In this document: positions 29,319 to 38,394 of the stretch, in pieces
Position numbering within the stretch: position 1 is the stretch's first letter
Layout: each line of letters begins with the position of its first letter
DNA from: Paraburkholderia rhynchosiae
Lineage (GTDB): Bacteria; Pseudomonadota; Gammaproteobacteria; Burkholderiales; Burkholderiaceae
Direction: 5' to 3'
Length of the DNA: 64,000 nt
Assembly (NCBI RefSeq): GCF_002879865.1
Contig: NZ_PNXY01000001.1
Location: 463,308-527,307 of the forward strand
Translations under genes and position numbers: made by a program
Notes under the pieces: generated by a model
What the model was told of the DNA's origin: nothing
Databases searched by the model: none
The model's input: only the letters and a program-made list of their open reading frames with translations

Positions 29319-31208
29319 TCACCGCCCGCCATCCCCCGCGCCCACAGCTTCCACCGACTGCGACGCCTCCGCCGCGCGTTGCTGCTGCAACGCCCACATC
29401 TGCGCGAACAGACCGTTCGCGCGCAACAACTCGGCGTGCGTGCCGCGTTCGACGATGCGCCCTTTGTCCATCACGATGATCTGCTGTGCATGCACCACGG
29501 TCGAAAGCCGGTGCGCGATGATCAGCGTCGTGCGTTCGCGCGCAATCTGATCGAGCTCGTGCTGGATTGCGCGCTCCGAACGCGAATCGAGCGCCGAGGT
29601 GGCTTCGTCGAACAACAGAATCGGCGGGTTCTTCAGAATGGTCCGCGCAATCGCGACCCGCTGCTTCTCGCCTCCCGAGAGCTTCAACCCACGCTCGCCG
29701 ACGGGCGTGTCATATCCCTTCGGCAGTCCTTCGATGAACTCGTGAATATGCGCCGCACGCGCCGCCGCGATCACCTCTTCGCGCGTCGCGGACGGCCGTC
29801 CATAAGCAATGTTGTAGTAGATCGAATCGTTGAAGAGCACGGTGTCCTGCGGCACGATGCCGATCGACGCACGCAGCGAAGCCTGCGTCACGTCGCGAAT
29901 GTCCTGACCGTCGATAGTGATCGCGCCGCCCGTCGCGCGGTCCAGATCGTAGAAGCGGAACATCAGCCGCGCGAGCGTCGACTTGCCCGAGCCGCTATGG
30001 CCGACCACCGCCGTCGTCGTGCCCGCCGGAATCGTGAAGCTCACGTCGTGCAGAATCTGCCGCGCCGGTTCGTACGAGAAGTTCACGTGTTCGAAGCGCA
30101 CTTGCGCGCCGCTCACTTTCAACTCGGGCGCATCCGGCACATCGGGCACTTCCTGCGCGGCGCCGAGCAGCGTGAACATGCGGTCCATGTCGGTGAGACT
30201 TTGCTTCAGTTCCCGATACACCACGCCGAGAAAATTCAGCGGAATATAAAGCTGCAACATGAACGTGTTGATCAGCACGAGATCGCCGAGGGTGAGGCGT
30301 CCCGCCATCACGCCTTCGGTTGCGCGCCACAGAATGAACACGAGCCCGGTGCCGATAATCGCCTGCTGCCCGAAGTTCAACGCCGACAGCGAGCGCTGCG
30401 ACTTGATCGCGGCCGTGCGATAGCGCTTCAGGTTTTCGTCGTAGCGGCTCGCTTCCCACTCTTCATTGCCGAAGTACTTGACGGTCTCGTAGTTGAGCAG
30501 CGAGTCGATTGCGCGCGAGTTCGCCTTCGAATCCAGATCGTTCATCGTGCGGCGAAAATGCGTGCGCCACTCGGTCACTTTCACGGTGAAGACGATGTAC
30601 ACGGCCAACGCCACGAACGTGACCACCGCGTAATAGGCCTCGTATTTGACGACGAAAAACCCGAGTACGAGCCCGACTTCGACCAGCGTCGGCAGGATGC
30701 TGTACAGCGAATATGAAATGAGCTGCGTGATGCCACGGGTGCCGCGTTCGATATCGCGCGACATGCCGCCCGTTTGCCGGTCCAGATGAAAGCGCAACGA
30801 CAAACCATGCAGATGCCGGAACACCTTGAGCGCGAGCTGCCGCACGGCGCTTTCGGTGACTTTCGAAAACAGAATCTCGCGCAACTCCGTGAAGAGCGAC
30901 GTGCAGAGCCGCACCACCGCATACGCGACCACCAGCAAGCCGACGCCGCCGAGCAGCACGATCCCCGGCGAATTCTGCGCGCGGCCGAGCGCGGTGAGGT
31001 GCTGCACCGACGCGAGGCTGTCGACGATCCTCTTCATCACGACCGGCACGCCCAGATTGGCGATCTTTGCGCCAATCAGACAACTCAGCGCAAAGATCAC
31101 GCGCCATTTGTAGGTCGCGAGATAAGGCAGCAGGGACAGAATCGTCTGCCAGTCGTTGCGCGGCTGGGTGGAGATCGGCGAGGGTTCGGACGGAAGCGAG
31201 CGGCGCAT
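29319..31208 (-). CDS. Atm1/HMT-type ABC exporter (fused membrane and ATPase domains)
   Basis: 629 residues from ATG at 31208 (MRRSLPSEPSP); a longer in-frame start adds a Pro/Arg-rich stretch without support. Six membrane helices in about 40-340, with RNDWQTILSLLPYLATYKW preceding the first. Nucleotide-binding domain: Walker A VGHSGSGKSTLARL, Q-loop FVPQDTV-like GIVPQDTVLFNDS, signature LSGGEKQRVAIA, Walker B ILLFDEATSALD and H-loop IIAHRLSTV. The membrane part resembles the mitochondrial Atm1/HMT1 group (YETVKYFGNE motif), which exports glutathione-linked sulfur or metal conjugates. Predicted homodimer. No operon partner. Confidence 0.9.
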   Translation of the reverse strand: MRRSLPSEPSPISTQPRNDWQTILSLLPYLATYKWRVIFALSCLIGAKIANLGVPVVMKRIVDSLASVQHLTALGRAQNSPGIVLLGGVGLLVVAYAVVRLCTSLFTELREILFSKVTESAVRQLALKVFRHLHGLSLRFHLDRQTGGMSRDIERGTRGITQLISYSLYSILPTLVEVGLVLGFFVVKYEAYYAVVTFVALAVYIVFTVKVTEWRTHFRRTMNDLDSKANSRAIDSLLNYETVKYFGNEEWEASRYDENLKRYRTAAIKSQRSLSALNFGQQAIIGTGLVFILWRATEGVMAGRLTLGDLVLINTFMLQLYIPLNFLGVVYRELKQSLTDMDRMFTLLGAAQEVPDVPDAPELKVSGAQVRFEHVNFSYEPARQILHDVSFTIPAGTTTAVVGHSGSGKSTLARLMFRFYDLDRATGGAITIDGQDIRDVTQASLRASIGIVPQDTVLFNDSIYYNIAYGRPSATREEVIAAARAAHIHEFIEGLPKGYDTPVGERGLKLSGGEKQRVAIARTILKNPPILLFDEATSALDSRSERAIQHELDQIARERTTLIIAHRLSTVVHAQQIIVMDKGRIVERGTHAELLRANGLFAQMWALQQQRAAEASQSVEAVGAGDGGR

Positions 31209-31522
31209 GGGATTCGGCTGGGGAGGATTTGGAAATGCCGGAGTTCGCAGCGGCGCGCCGACCGCCGCGTGTGCACGCACACTGCTTGGCCGCGCAACCT
31301 GGCTGGGCGCTTTCCCGTACAATTCCTGATTTTCGTATTGTCGCAGAAGCCGGCTGGCGCCGCTTTTCACGGGCTATCCCGGCCGTCGGTCGAACGTTGG
31401 CCGCGCGGCCCTGCCGTTTCGCAAGGTCCGCGGCTCGCGTCGAGCCGTTGTCGTGAAGTCCTCGCCTGCTGGTCGAGCCGACTGAGCCGATCAAAACCAA
31501 CACGCGTTTCCAGGTGCCCTCG
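31209..31522. other. Divergent gap, ABC exporter / thioesterase
   Basis: 314 bases without a supported gene; it must hold two divergent promoters. An AT-richer stretch at about 31318-31345 (acaattcctgattttcgtattgtcg) is the most promoter-like piece. I see no repeat, hairpin or operator worth naming. Confidence 0.4.
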
Positions 31523-31918
31523 ATGACCGATATTCTTCAACTCCCGCAAAAGCCTTGCGCACTGCGCGTCGTGCCGCAACCGTCGGACGCGAATGTCCAC
31601 GGCGACGTGTTCGGCGGCTGGATCATGGCGCAAGTGGACATTGCCGGCTCGATCCCGGCAAGCCGTCGCGCGAACGGGCGGGTCGCGACCATCGCGGTCA
31701 ACTCGTTCGTGTTCAAGCAGCCGGTATTCGTGGGCGATCTGCTGAGTTTTTACGCGGACATCGTGAAGACGGGCAATACGTCGATCACGGTTTCGGTCGA
31801 AGTCTACGCACAACGTATGAGCCTGACTCAGGATCTCGTGAAGGTGACCGAGGCCACGTTGACGTACGTCGCGACCGATAGCGACCGCCGTCCACGCGCG
31901 CTGCCGGTATTGGACTGA
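31523..31918 (+). CDS. Acyl-CoA thioesterase, YciA-like hotdog family
   Basis: 131 residues from ATG at 31523; an in-frame GTG three codons earlier is possible. Single hotdog domain with the family signature NVHGDVFGGWIMAQVDIAGS, whose Asp/Asn-region supplies the catalytic acid, then RVATIAVNSFVFKQPVFVGD and the typical VEVYAQR strand. Hydrolyses acyl-CoA esters, chain length unpredictable. Alone on the plus strand, followed 79 bases later by a glutathione-transferase gene. Confidence 0.9.
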   Translation: MTDILQLPQKPCALRVVPQPSDANVHGDVFGGWIMAQVDIAGSIPASRRANGRVATIAVNSFVFKQPVFVGDLLSFYADIVKTGNTSITVSVEVYAQRMSLTQDLVKVTEATLTYVATDSDRRPRALPVLD

Positions 31919-31997
31919 GCTGGACTGAGCTTGATTCGGCGCGATTGAGCCGCGACCAACGTGGGCGTACCACGATAGAACTTCTAACGGAAATGAG

Positions 31998-32612
31998 ATG
32001 AAACTGATCGGAATGCTCGACTCGCCTTACGTGCGCCGCGTGGCTATCTGCCTGAAGATGCTGAAGCTCGATTTCGAACACGCGCCCATTTCCGTGTTCA
32101 GCACCTACGACCAGTTCGCGGCCATCAACCCGGTCGTCAAGGCGCCCACACTCGTCGCCGACAACGGCAAGACGGTGATGGATTCGACGGTGATTCTTCA
32201 GTACCTCGCGTCGCTGGCCGGCCCCGAACAGCGGCTATTTCCGTCGCATCCCGACGAGTCTTTGCGCGCCGCCCGCTTGACCGGGCTCTCGCTCGCCGCG
32301 TGCGACAAGACAGTGCAGATCGTCTACGAACGCAATCTGCGGCCGGTGGAAAAGCAGCATGAGCCGTGGATGGAGCGCGTGCGTGCGCAGTTGCTCGCAG
32401 CGTACGCCGAACTCGAAGAGGAAGCGACGGCCACGCCGCTGCCGACCGACGCGGACCGCTTCGGCGCCGCGGAAGTCACAGTGGCGGTCGCGTGGAATTT
32501 CACGCAAATGATGCTGCCGCAGATCGTCAGGGCGACCGCGCATCCTTGTTTGCAGACATTTTCAGCGGCGGCGGAACAGTTGCCGGTCTTCGTGAGCACG
32601 CCGGCGGTGTGA
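31998..32612 (+). CDS. Glutathione S-transferase family protein
   Basis: 204 residues. N-terminal thioredoxin fold opens MKLIGMLDSPYVRRVAICLKM, where Ser9-Pro10-Tyr11 occupies the catalytic Ser/Tyr site, and the cis-Pro/glutathione motif is VVKAPTLVADNGKTVMDST. The C-terminal all-helical domain covers about 85-200. Most like the small proteobacterial GSTs related to stringent-starvation or dichloromethane groups. Substrate unknown. Confidence 0.88.
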   Translation: MKLIGMLDSPYVRRVAICLKMLKLDFEHAPISVFSTYDQFAAINPVVKAPTLVADNGKTVMDSTVILQYLASLAGPEQRLFPSHPDESLRAARLTGLSLAACDKTVQIVYERNLRPVEKQHEPWMERVRAQLLAAYAELEEEATATPLPTDADRFGAAEVTVAVAWNFTQMMLPQIVRATAHPCLQTFSAAAEQLPVFVSTPAV

Positions 32613-32678
32613 GATGAGCGCGTCAGCGCCTGCGGACAAAGAGAGCGGCACGCGAATGACCGCGTGTGCGCTCCGCGT

Positions 32679-35600
32679 TCAAACCAGCGCCGGTTCCCGA
32701 GTCGCGCCGCCTTGCATCAACTCGGAGATCGCATCAGTGGACAACGGCTTCGCGAAATAGAAGCCTTGCATTTCATCGCACGCGCGCTCCTTGAGGAAAT
32801 CGAGTTGCGCCGAGGTCTCCACGCCTTCCGCGATTACCTGCAGCTTCAGCGAATGCGCGAGGGCGATGATGGCCGAGGTGATGGTTTCATCGTCGGCCGA
32901 TACGCCGATGTCCGACACAAACGAGCGGTCGATCTTCAACCGGTCCACGGGAAAGCGCTTCAGATAGCTCAGGCTTGAATAGCCGGTGCCGAAATCGTCG
33001 ATGGCGAGGCCGATGCCGAGCGCGTGCAGCTCATTGAGCATCGACACCGCTTCTTCCGCGTTGCGCATGATCGCGCTTTCAGTCAGTTCGAGTTCGAGGT
33101 ATTGCGGCTCGAGCCCGGTCTCGTCGAGCACCTGCATGACGAGCTTTGCAATATCGCGCTGCTGGAACACACGCGCTGACAGATTCACCGACACCCGTGC
33201 CGGCGGCAAGCCCAGGTCCTGCCACGCTTTGTTCTGTCGGCACGCTTCGCGCAGCACCCACTCCGACAGCGGACCGATCAGCCCGCATTCCTCGGCGACC
33301 GGAATGAACGACGACGGCGGCACCAGCCCGCCCTCGGGATCGTGCCAGCGTACGAGCGCCTCCGTCCCGACAATCTGTCCGGATTGGATGTCGACCTGCG
33401 GCTGATAATGCAGCAGGAATTCGTTGTCGCGCAGCGCGCGGCGCAAGCGCCGTTCGAGATTCAGGCGCGCGCCCGCGCTCGCGTTCATCTCCGGCTGATA
33501 GAACTGGAAGGTGTTGCGGCCCATGTCCTTCGCGCGGTACATCGCGAGGTCGGCCTTTTTCATCAGGGTTTCGGCGTCGTCGCCGTCTTGCGGGAAGAGA
33601 CTCGCGCCCATGCTGCAACCGACGTACAGCTCAGTGCCGTCGAGCCAGACCGGTTCCGATATCGACGCTCGTGCGCGCTCCATCCACGCGATCAGCGATT
33701 GTTCGTCGACGGTATCGGTCATCACGATCACGAACTCGTCGCCGCCGTGACGCGCGACGGTATCGCTCGTTCGAGTGCAGCGCGCGAGCCGCTCGGCCAC
33801 GACGCCCAGCAGCCGGTCGCCGACGCTGTGGCCCAGGCTGTCGTTGACGTTCTTGAAGCCGTCGAGGTCCATGAACACGACCGCGACGCCCTTGTGCTGC
33901 CGCTGCGCAACGATCAGCGCATGCTGCAGGCGGTCGCGCAGCAGGTTGCGGTTGGGCAGGCGGGTGAGGCTGTCGTAGTTGGCCTGATATTCGAGCTGTT
34001 CCTGATAGCGCATCAGGTCGGTCACGTCGTTGATCACGCCGATGTGATGCGTAATCACGCCTTCCGCGTTCGGCACCGGCGCAATGAACAGCTGATTCCA
34101 GAACAGCGCGCCGTCCTTGCGATAGTTGCGCACCACCGCGCTCACTTCGCGATTCGCGGCGAGCGCCTGACGGATCAGCGCGACGCCTTCCTGGTCGCGA
34201 TCGTCGCGTTGCAGGACGCGGCAATCGTGGCCGATCACCTCTGCGGGAGCGTAGCCCGTGATCCGCATGAACGCTGGATTCACGTATTCGATCAGATTGC
34301 CCAACGGCGACGGCGCGGTGATCAGAATCGCGTTGACGCTCGCATCGAGCGCACGGCTTTGCAGACGCAGCGCGAGATCGGCGCGCTTGCGCTCGGTGAT
34401 GTCGGTATACGAGCCGAGGACGCCGATCACGCGGCCGTCGCCATCGGTGAACGGCAGCTTGCTCGTGACCGTCGTGCGATGCACGCCGTCGATCACTATG
34501 TCGACTTCGAAATTCATCTTCGGCATGCCGGTGTCGATCACCTCCTTGTCGTGCGCGTTCAGCCGCTCGGAGAACGCGCGCCACGGCATGTCGGCGTCGC
34601 TTTTGCCGACCACCTGCTCGGGATACGACAACCCCGCGTCGCGCGCGAACGCCATGTTGCAGCCCAGATAGCGCGACTCCAGATCCTTCCAGAAAATGCG
34701 CTGCGGAATGTTGTCGATCACCGCTTCGAGCATCTGGTTAGAACGCTGCGCCTCGGCTTCGGCATTGATCTGGTCGGTGACGTCGTCGGCGAGCACGAAG
34801 AACGCGGCGCGGCCCATGAAGTTCAGCGCGTGATACGAAATGTCCGCACTGATCGCCGAGCCGTCCTTGCGCCGGTGATGCCAGATGCCGGCCATCGTGC
34901 GGCCGCGCTGCACCGCGTCGACGCGCAGCATATGCGACTCCAGTCGCGTAACCTCCGTGGCGGGCCGGATCGCGCGAATCGTCAGGCCGAGAAACTCGCT
35001 CTCCGTGTAGCCGTACTGCTGGATCGCGGCGGAGTTGACGGCGAGAAAGCGCAGCGTTTCGCGGTCGAAGATATACATCGGCACGGGATGATCGTCGAAC
35101 AGGCTGCGAAAACGCTCGTCGTTGCGGCCGAGCGCGCGCACGCTGTGCAGCTTCTTGCGCGCGCTGCTTTCGCGTGCGCCGAACGTGAAGATCAGCAGCG
35201 CACCGCCCGCGAGCATGGTCACGATCAACATGATCATCGCGCGCCGGCTCTCTTTCGAGGATGCCGCGAGCGATGCCTGCAACGCACGGTTCTCCGCGTC
35301 GCGCAGTGCGGCGAGACCGGCTTCCACGCGCTGAAGCCCGAGCCCGACATGCATATAGGACGACGCCGCCCAGGCGCGTGAGGCGGCCGGCTCGGCGTCT
35401 TCGCGCGTCAGCAGCGCCTCGTCGATGTCGCGTTGCAGCGCGTGGCTGTCCGCGTTCAGCCGGGTCAGCGCTTCGAGCATGAGCGGCTCGCCGGCGAGCT
35501 CGTTGCGCAACTCGCTTTCGAGACCCGCGAGCGTCGCGTTTATCGTGGTGGCGGCGTTGACGGGCGCCCTGTGCCCCGACGCTTCGAAGCGGGCAAGCGC

Positions 35601-35789
35601 GGCAAGGCCGCCGTCGAGCGCCGTCTGGTAGGCGTCGAGATTCTGGCGAACGCGCGTCGAATGCAGCATGCGTGCGTCGGCGTCGCGTTGCCCGGCGATC
35701 TGCATGTACGCGACGAACACGTTTGCGCCGAGCGCGACGGCCACGACCGCCATGTTGATCAGCAGCCGCTTCGATATGAGAGGAGTCAT
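32679..35789 (-). CDS. Membrane PAS-PAS-LOV-like-GGDEF-EAL cyclic-di-GMP protein
   Basis: 1036 residues from ATG at 35789 (MTPLISKRLLINM), the start just before the first membrane helix. Order: helix 9-33, periplasmic coiled helical sensor 34-183, helix 184-206, PAS about 225-345, PAS about 350-470, third PAS 475-595, GGDEF about 600-765, EAL about 780-1030. The GGDEF site HGGDEF (681-686) is intact, as are EALVRW, LELTESAIM and DDFGTGYSSLSYLK, so both cyclase and phosphodiesterase activities look possible. The third PAS resembles blue-light LOV domains: GHDCRVLQ with Cys523, NYRKDG (Asn555) and FWNQL (Asn565). The usual signalling Gln is Ile586. Single gene. Confidence 0.9.
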   Translation of the reverse strand: MTPLISKRLLINMAVVAVALGANVFVAYMQIAGQRDADARMLHSTRVRQNLDAYQTALDGGLAALARFEASGHRAPVNAATTINATLAGLESELRNELAGEPLMLEALTRLNADSHALQRDIDEALLTREDAEPAASRAWAASSYMHVGLGLQRVEAGLAALRDAENRALQASLAASSKESRRAMIMLIVTMLAGGALLIFTFGARESSARKKLHSVRALGRNDERFRSLFDDHPVPMYIFDRETLRFLAVNSAAIQQYGYTESEFLGLTIRAIRPATEVTRLESHMLRVDAVQRGRTMAGIWHHRRKDGSAISADISYHALNFMGRAAFFVLADDVTDQINAEAEAQRSNQMLEAVIDNIPQRIFWKDLESRYLGCNMAFARDAGLSYPEQVVGKSDADMPWRAFSERLNAHDKEVIDTGMPKMNFEVDIVIDGVHRTTVTSKLPFTDGDGRVIGVLGSYTDITERKRADLALRLQSRALDASVNAILITAPSPLGNLIEYVNPAFMRITGYAPAEVIGHDCRVLQRDDRDQEGVALIRQALAANREVSAVVRNYRKDGALFWNQLFIAPVPNAEGVITHHIGVINDVTDLMRYQEQLEYQANYDSLTRLPNRNLLRDRLQHALIVAQRQHKGVAVVFMDLDGFKNVNDSLGHSVGDRLLGVVAERLARCTRTSDTVARHGGDEFVIVMTDTVDEQSLIAWMERARASISEPVWLDGTELYVGCSMGASLFPQDGDDAETLMKKADLAMYRAKDMGRNTFQFYQPEMNASAGARLNLERRLRRALRDNEFLLHYQPQVDIQSGQIVGTEALVRWHDPEGGLVPPSSFIPVAEECGLIGPLSEWVLREACRQNKAWQDLGLPPARVSVNLSARVFQQRDIAKLVMQVLDETGLEPQYLELELTESAIMRNAEEAVSMLNELHALGIGLAIDDFGTGYSSLSYLKRFPVDRLKIDRSFVSDIGVSADDETITSAIIALAHSLKLQVIAEGVETSAQLDFLKERACDEMQGFYFAKPLSTDAISELMQGGATREPALV

Positions 35790-35966
35790 GGGTTCCGAAC
35801 GTCGATCGTTCTTCGGGCGGGAGCGCGAGGCCGCTTTCGATGCGTCCGGCGGCATCGATGCGGGTCTTTTACGCGCTAACCCATGGATAACGGCAGCGTT
35901 CGGAACAGGTTGAGGGTGGGGCGTGAAAAATCTTTGGGGGCTGGTGGTTGAGCCTTCGTGAGGGCG

Positions 35967-36008
35967 CCTAGCCGGCCGCACCTAGCCGGCTGCACCTAGC
36001 CGGCCGCG
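35967..36008. repeat. Three tandem 14-bp repeats at the end of the nitrate-reductase-associated gene
   Basis: Units cctagccggccgca, cctagccggctgca and cctagccggccgcg at 35967-35980, 35981-35994 and 35995-36008. The third unit contains the last codons and stop (cta on the plus strand, TAG on the minus) of the gene ending at 35996. The array therefore looks like a tandem duplication of the gene's own 3' end. Confidence 0.85.
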
Positions 36009-36472
36009 CCAAATTCCTTCATCGCTGGGATGAAGTCGTGGTTGATCTCCTGCTTGCGCGACAGCTTGGCGAGCACGTAGCGCTTGAACGGGTCGAGCTC
36101 CTTCCAGCGGGTGGCGCTCGGCGCTGGCAAGCCGGCCAGTTTGGCCTGACGCGCGATACTGTCCGGCACGCTGCCGGTGTCACGCCAGGCGGGCGCTTCG
36201 TCAGGCGTGAACCACTCCGGCTCGACGTTCGCGTGAGTGCGCAGCATCTCGAACAGCGCGTGATCGAAGTTCGGCTCGATCTCGGCGTCGTCTTCGACCG
36301 GAAAGCGCGCGAGGAGCTTGCGGTCTTCGAGCGGCAGCATTTGCCATTGCGCAAGCGAGATGCGCAGCCCGAAGCGGTCGAGATTGAAGCGGACCGACAT
36401 CGGGATATAGGTGAAATTCTCCGACGACTCGACCTCGAAGTTGAACAACAGCGGTGCTTCGTTGAGTCCCAT
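35996..36472 (-). CDS. Nitrate reductase associated protein family (Nitr_red_assoc)
   Basis: 158 residues; ATG preceded by agagg on the minus strand. Soluble, with no signal peptide. Residues such as FNFEVESSENFTYIPMSVRFNLDRFGLRISLAQWQ at the start, split here as FNFE/YIPMSVRF/DRFGLRISLAQW, match the small family first noted near cyanobacterial nitrate reductase. The C-terminus has RWKELDPFKRYVLAKLSR. Function unproven. It lies divergent from fdhD, a molybdoenzyme maturation gene, with 142 bases between, which fits a molybdoenzyme context. No nitrate reductase or formate dehydrogenase is in this window. Confidence 0.78.
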   Translation of the reverse strand: MGLNEAPLLFNFEVESSENFTYIPMSVRFNLDRFGLRISLAQWQMLPLEDRKLLARFPVEDDAEIEPNFDHALFEMLRTHANVEPEWFTPDEAPAWRDTGSVPDSIARQAKLAGLPAPSATRWKELDPFKRYVLAKLSRKQEINHDFIPAMKEFGAAG

Positions 36473-36614
36473 GACAGTGTTCCTCTTTGATGATGGGCAA
36501 CGCGTAAGCCCAGCTTGAGGTATTTTAGAACCTTATTCGCGCGTCGGCGGCGCGGGCCCGGACGCCTTGGAGTCGCCCGGCGCCCGGCAAGCCGCTCGGG
36601 CGCGCGCAGCACAA

Positions 36615-37469
36615 ATGGAGTGGATCAGCTTGAACGAACTGGAAACAGCCGGCCAGCCGGGCGCGGTGGAGCGTCAGGTGCATCGCCATCGCGCCGGGGC
36701 GGTGGAAACGGTCACCGACCACGTCGGTCAGGAGTGGCCGGTCGCGCTCGTCTTCAACGGCATTTCGCACGCGGTGATGATGTGCACGCCGCGCGATCTG
36801 GAAGCCTTCGCGGTTGGTTTCGCCATTTCGGAAGGGATCGTCGAGCGCGGCAGCGACATTCAGGACATCGAGGTCGAACTGCATGACGACGCCGAATTGC
36901 CGCACGCCGAGGTGCAATTGCAGGTCGTTCAGCAGGCCTTCGTCGCGCTGAAGGACAAACGCCGCGCGTTGGCGGGCCGCACCGGCTGCGGCGTATGCGG
37001 CATCGAAAGCATCGATTTGCTCGATCTGAAGCCGGAACGCGTGCCGGATACCGGCTTTCTGCAACGGCTCGTGCCGGACGCGATCGCACGCGCCGCACGC
37101 GAATTGCCGGAACACCAGGCGCTGACGCGGCTCACCGGCGGCCTGCATGCCGCCGCGTGGTGCGACGCGGCGGGCGCGATTCGCTACGCGTTCGAAGACA
37201 TCGGCCGCCACAACGCGCTCGACAAACTGATCGGTCAACTCGTGCTCGATCGAGTGGATACCAAAGAGGGCTTTGTGTTCCTGTCGAGCCGCGCGAGTTA
37301 CGAGCTGGTGCGCAAAGCCGCGCGCGTCGATGTGCCGATGGTCGCAACGATTTCGGCGCCGTCATCGCTCGCCATTGCCATCGCCCGCAAGGCGGGCGTG
37401 CGGCTCGTCAGCTTCTGCCGCGAAACCAGCTACGTCGACTACGACACAGGGCAGCCGGCGCAGCCCTGA
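36615..37469 (+). CDS. fdhD: Formate dehydrogenase accessory sulfurtransferase FdhD
   Basis: 284 residues from ATG at 36615 (MEWISLNELE); an upstream TTG in frame is less likely. The catalytic pair Cys125 and Cys128 sits in GRTGCGVCGIESI. Other motifs are LVFNGISHAVMMCTP, AVGFAISEGIV and FEDIGRHNALDKLIG. FdhD passes sulfur from IscS to the molybdenum cofactor of formate dehydrogenase. It converges on the crotonase gene with only 32 bases between. Confidence 0.96.
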   Translation: MEWISLNELETAGQPGAVERQVHRHRAGAVETVTDHVGQEWPVALVFNGISHAVMMCTPRDLEAFAVGFAISEGIVERGSDIQDIEVELHDDAELPHAEVQLQVVQQAFVALKDKRRALAGRTGCGVCGIESIDLLDLKPERVPDTGFLQRLVPDAIARAARELPEHQALTRLTGGLHAAAWCDAAGAIRYAFEDIGRHNALDKLIGQLVLDRVDTKEGFVFLSSRASYELVRKAARVDVPMVATISAPSSLAIAIARKAGVRLVSFCRETSYVDYDTGQPAQP

Positions 37470-37501
37470 ACGGCGTGCGCTTCAAAGACGCGCCGACGCG
37501 C

Positions 37502-38272
37502 TCAGTCGAATTGCCGGAAGTCCGGCTTGCGCTTCTCGAAGAACGCCTTGAACGCCTCGCGCGCTTCGGGCGCGATCAGCATCTTGCCGAAATGCACGGC
37601 TTCTTCCGACATCTGCGTTTGCAGTTCCTGATGGCTCGCGCGCTTCATCAAGCTCTTCGTCACACGCAATGACGACGCGGGCAGTGCGGCCAGCTTCGCG
37701 GCTTGCGATGCGGCAAACGCATCGACTTCCGCCGCCGGCAGCACGCGATTCACGAAGCCCATGCGTTGCGCTTCGGCAGCGTCGAACGCCTCGCCGAGCA
37801 GCAGCTTTTCCGCCGCCGCCTGATAACCGGCGACGCGCGGCAACAGCAGGCTCGACGCCGCTTCCGGACAGAGCCCGAGTTGCGCGAACGGCAGCGAAAA
37901 GCTCGCCGAATCGGCGGCATAGACGAGATCGCAATGCAGCAGCATCGTCGTGCCGATGCCCACCGCCGGCCCCGCCACCGACGCCACCACCGGCTTCTCC
38001 GCCGAGCTGATCGCGCGCAGGAACTGGAACACGGGCGCGTTTTCACCCATCGGCGGCGACTTCATGAAATCTTCGAGATCGTTGCCGGCGCTAAAAATGT
38101 TGGCGCTGCCGCGAACCAGGATCACGCGCACCGACGCGTCGTCTTGCGCCTGAACCAGCGCGTCGGCCATGGTTTGATACATCGCGGCCGTGATCGCGTT
38201 CTTTCTGTCCGGCCGGTTGAAGGCAATCGTCAGCACACCGTTTGCGCTCTCGATCAGAATATCCATCGTCAT
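37502..38272 (-). CDS. Enoyl-CoA hydratase/isomerase (crotonase) family protein
   Basis: 256 residues. Three in-frame ATGs lie within 12 bases (38278, 38272, 38266). A GGGAG site at 38279-38283 is optimally spaced only for the middle one. Crotonase fold with oxyanion-hole segments NIFSAGNDLEDF and VAGPAVGIGTTML. The catalytic region reads FAQLGLCPEAASS, keeping only the second of the two hydratase glutamates, which is more like a delta3-delta2 enoyl-CoA isomerase. Last gene of the beta-oxidation operon, 122 bases after the thiolase. Confidence 0.87.
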   Translation of the reverse strand: MTMDILIESANGVLTIAFNRPDRKNAITAAMYQTMADALVQAQDDASVRVILVRGSANIFSAGNDLEDFMKSPPMGENAPVFQFLRAISSAEKPVVASVAGPAVGIGTTMLLHCDLVYAADSASFSLPFAQLGLCPEAASSLLLPRVAGYQAAAEKLLLGEAFDAAEAQRMGFVNRVLPAAEVDAFAASQAAKLAALPASSLRVTKSLMKRASHQELQTQMSEEAVHFGKMLIAPEAREAFKAFFEKRKPDFRQFD

Positions 38273-38317
38273 CTTCATCTCCCTCGACTGCTGCGGAAAC
38301 TGCTGCTGAAATGTGAA

Positions 38318-38350
38318 AACGGTCCGCAAGCAGCAAGCCTGCGAACCGTT
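38318..38350 (-). other. Stem-loop in the thiolase-crotonase gap
   Basis: Arms 38318-38328 (aacggtccgca) and 38340-38350 (tgcgaaccgtt) pair at 10 of 11 positions. The one non-match is G-U in the minus-strand transcript. There is an 11-nt loop. No T tract follows, so it is not a standard terminator; an mRNA-stability or processing element is possible. Confidence 0.6.
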
Positions 38351-38394
38351 CTGCACGCCTTAACGGCTTGCCGCGAACACCGCAGCGGGCTGTA

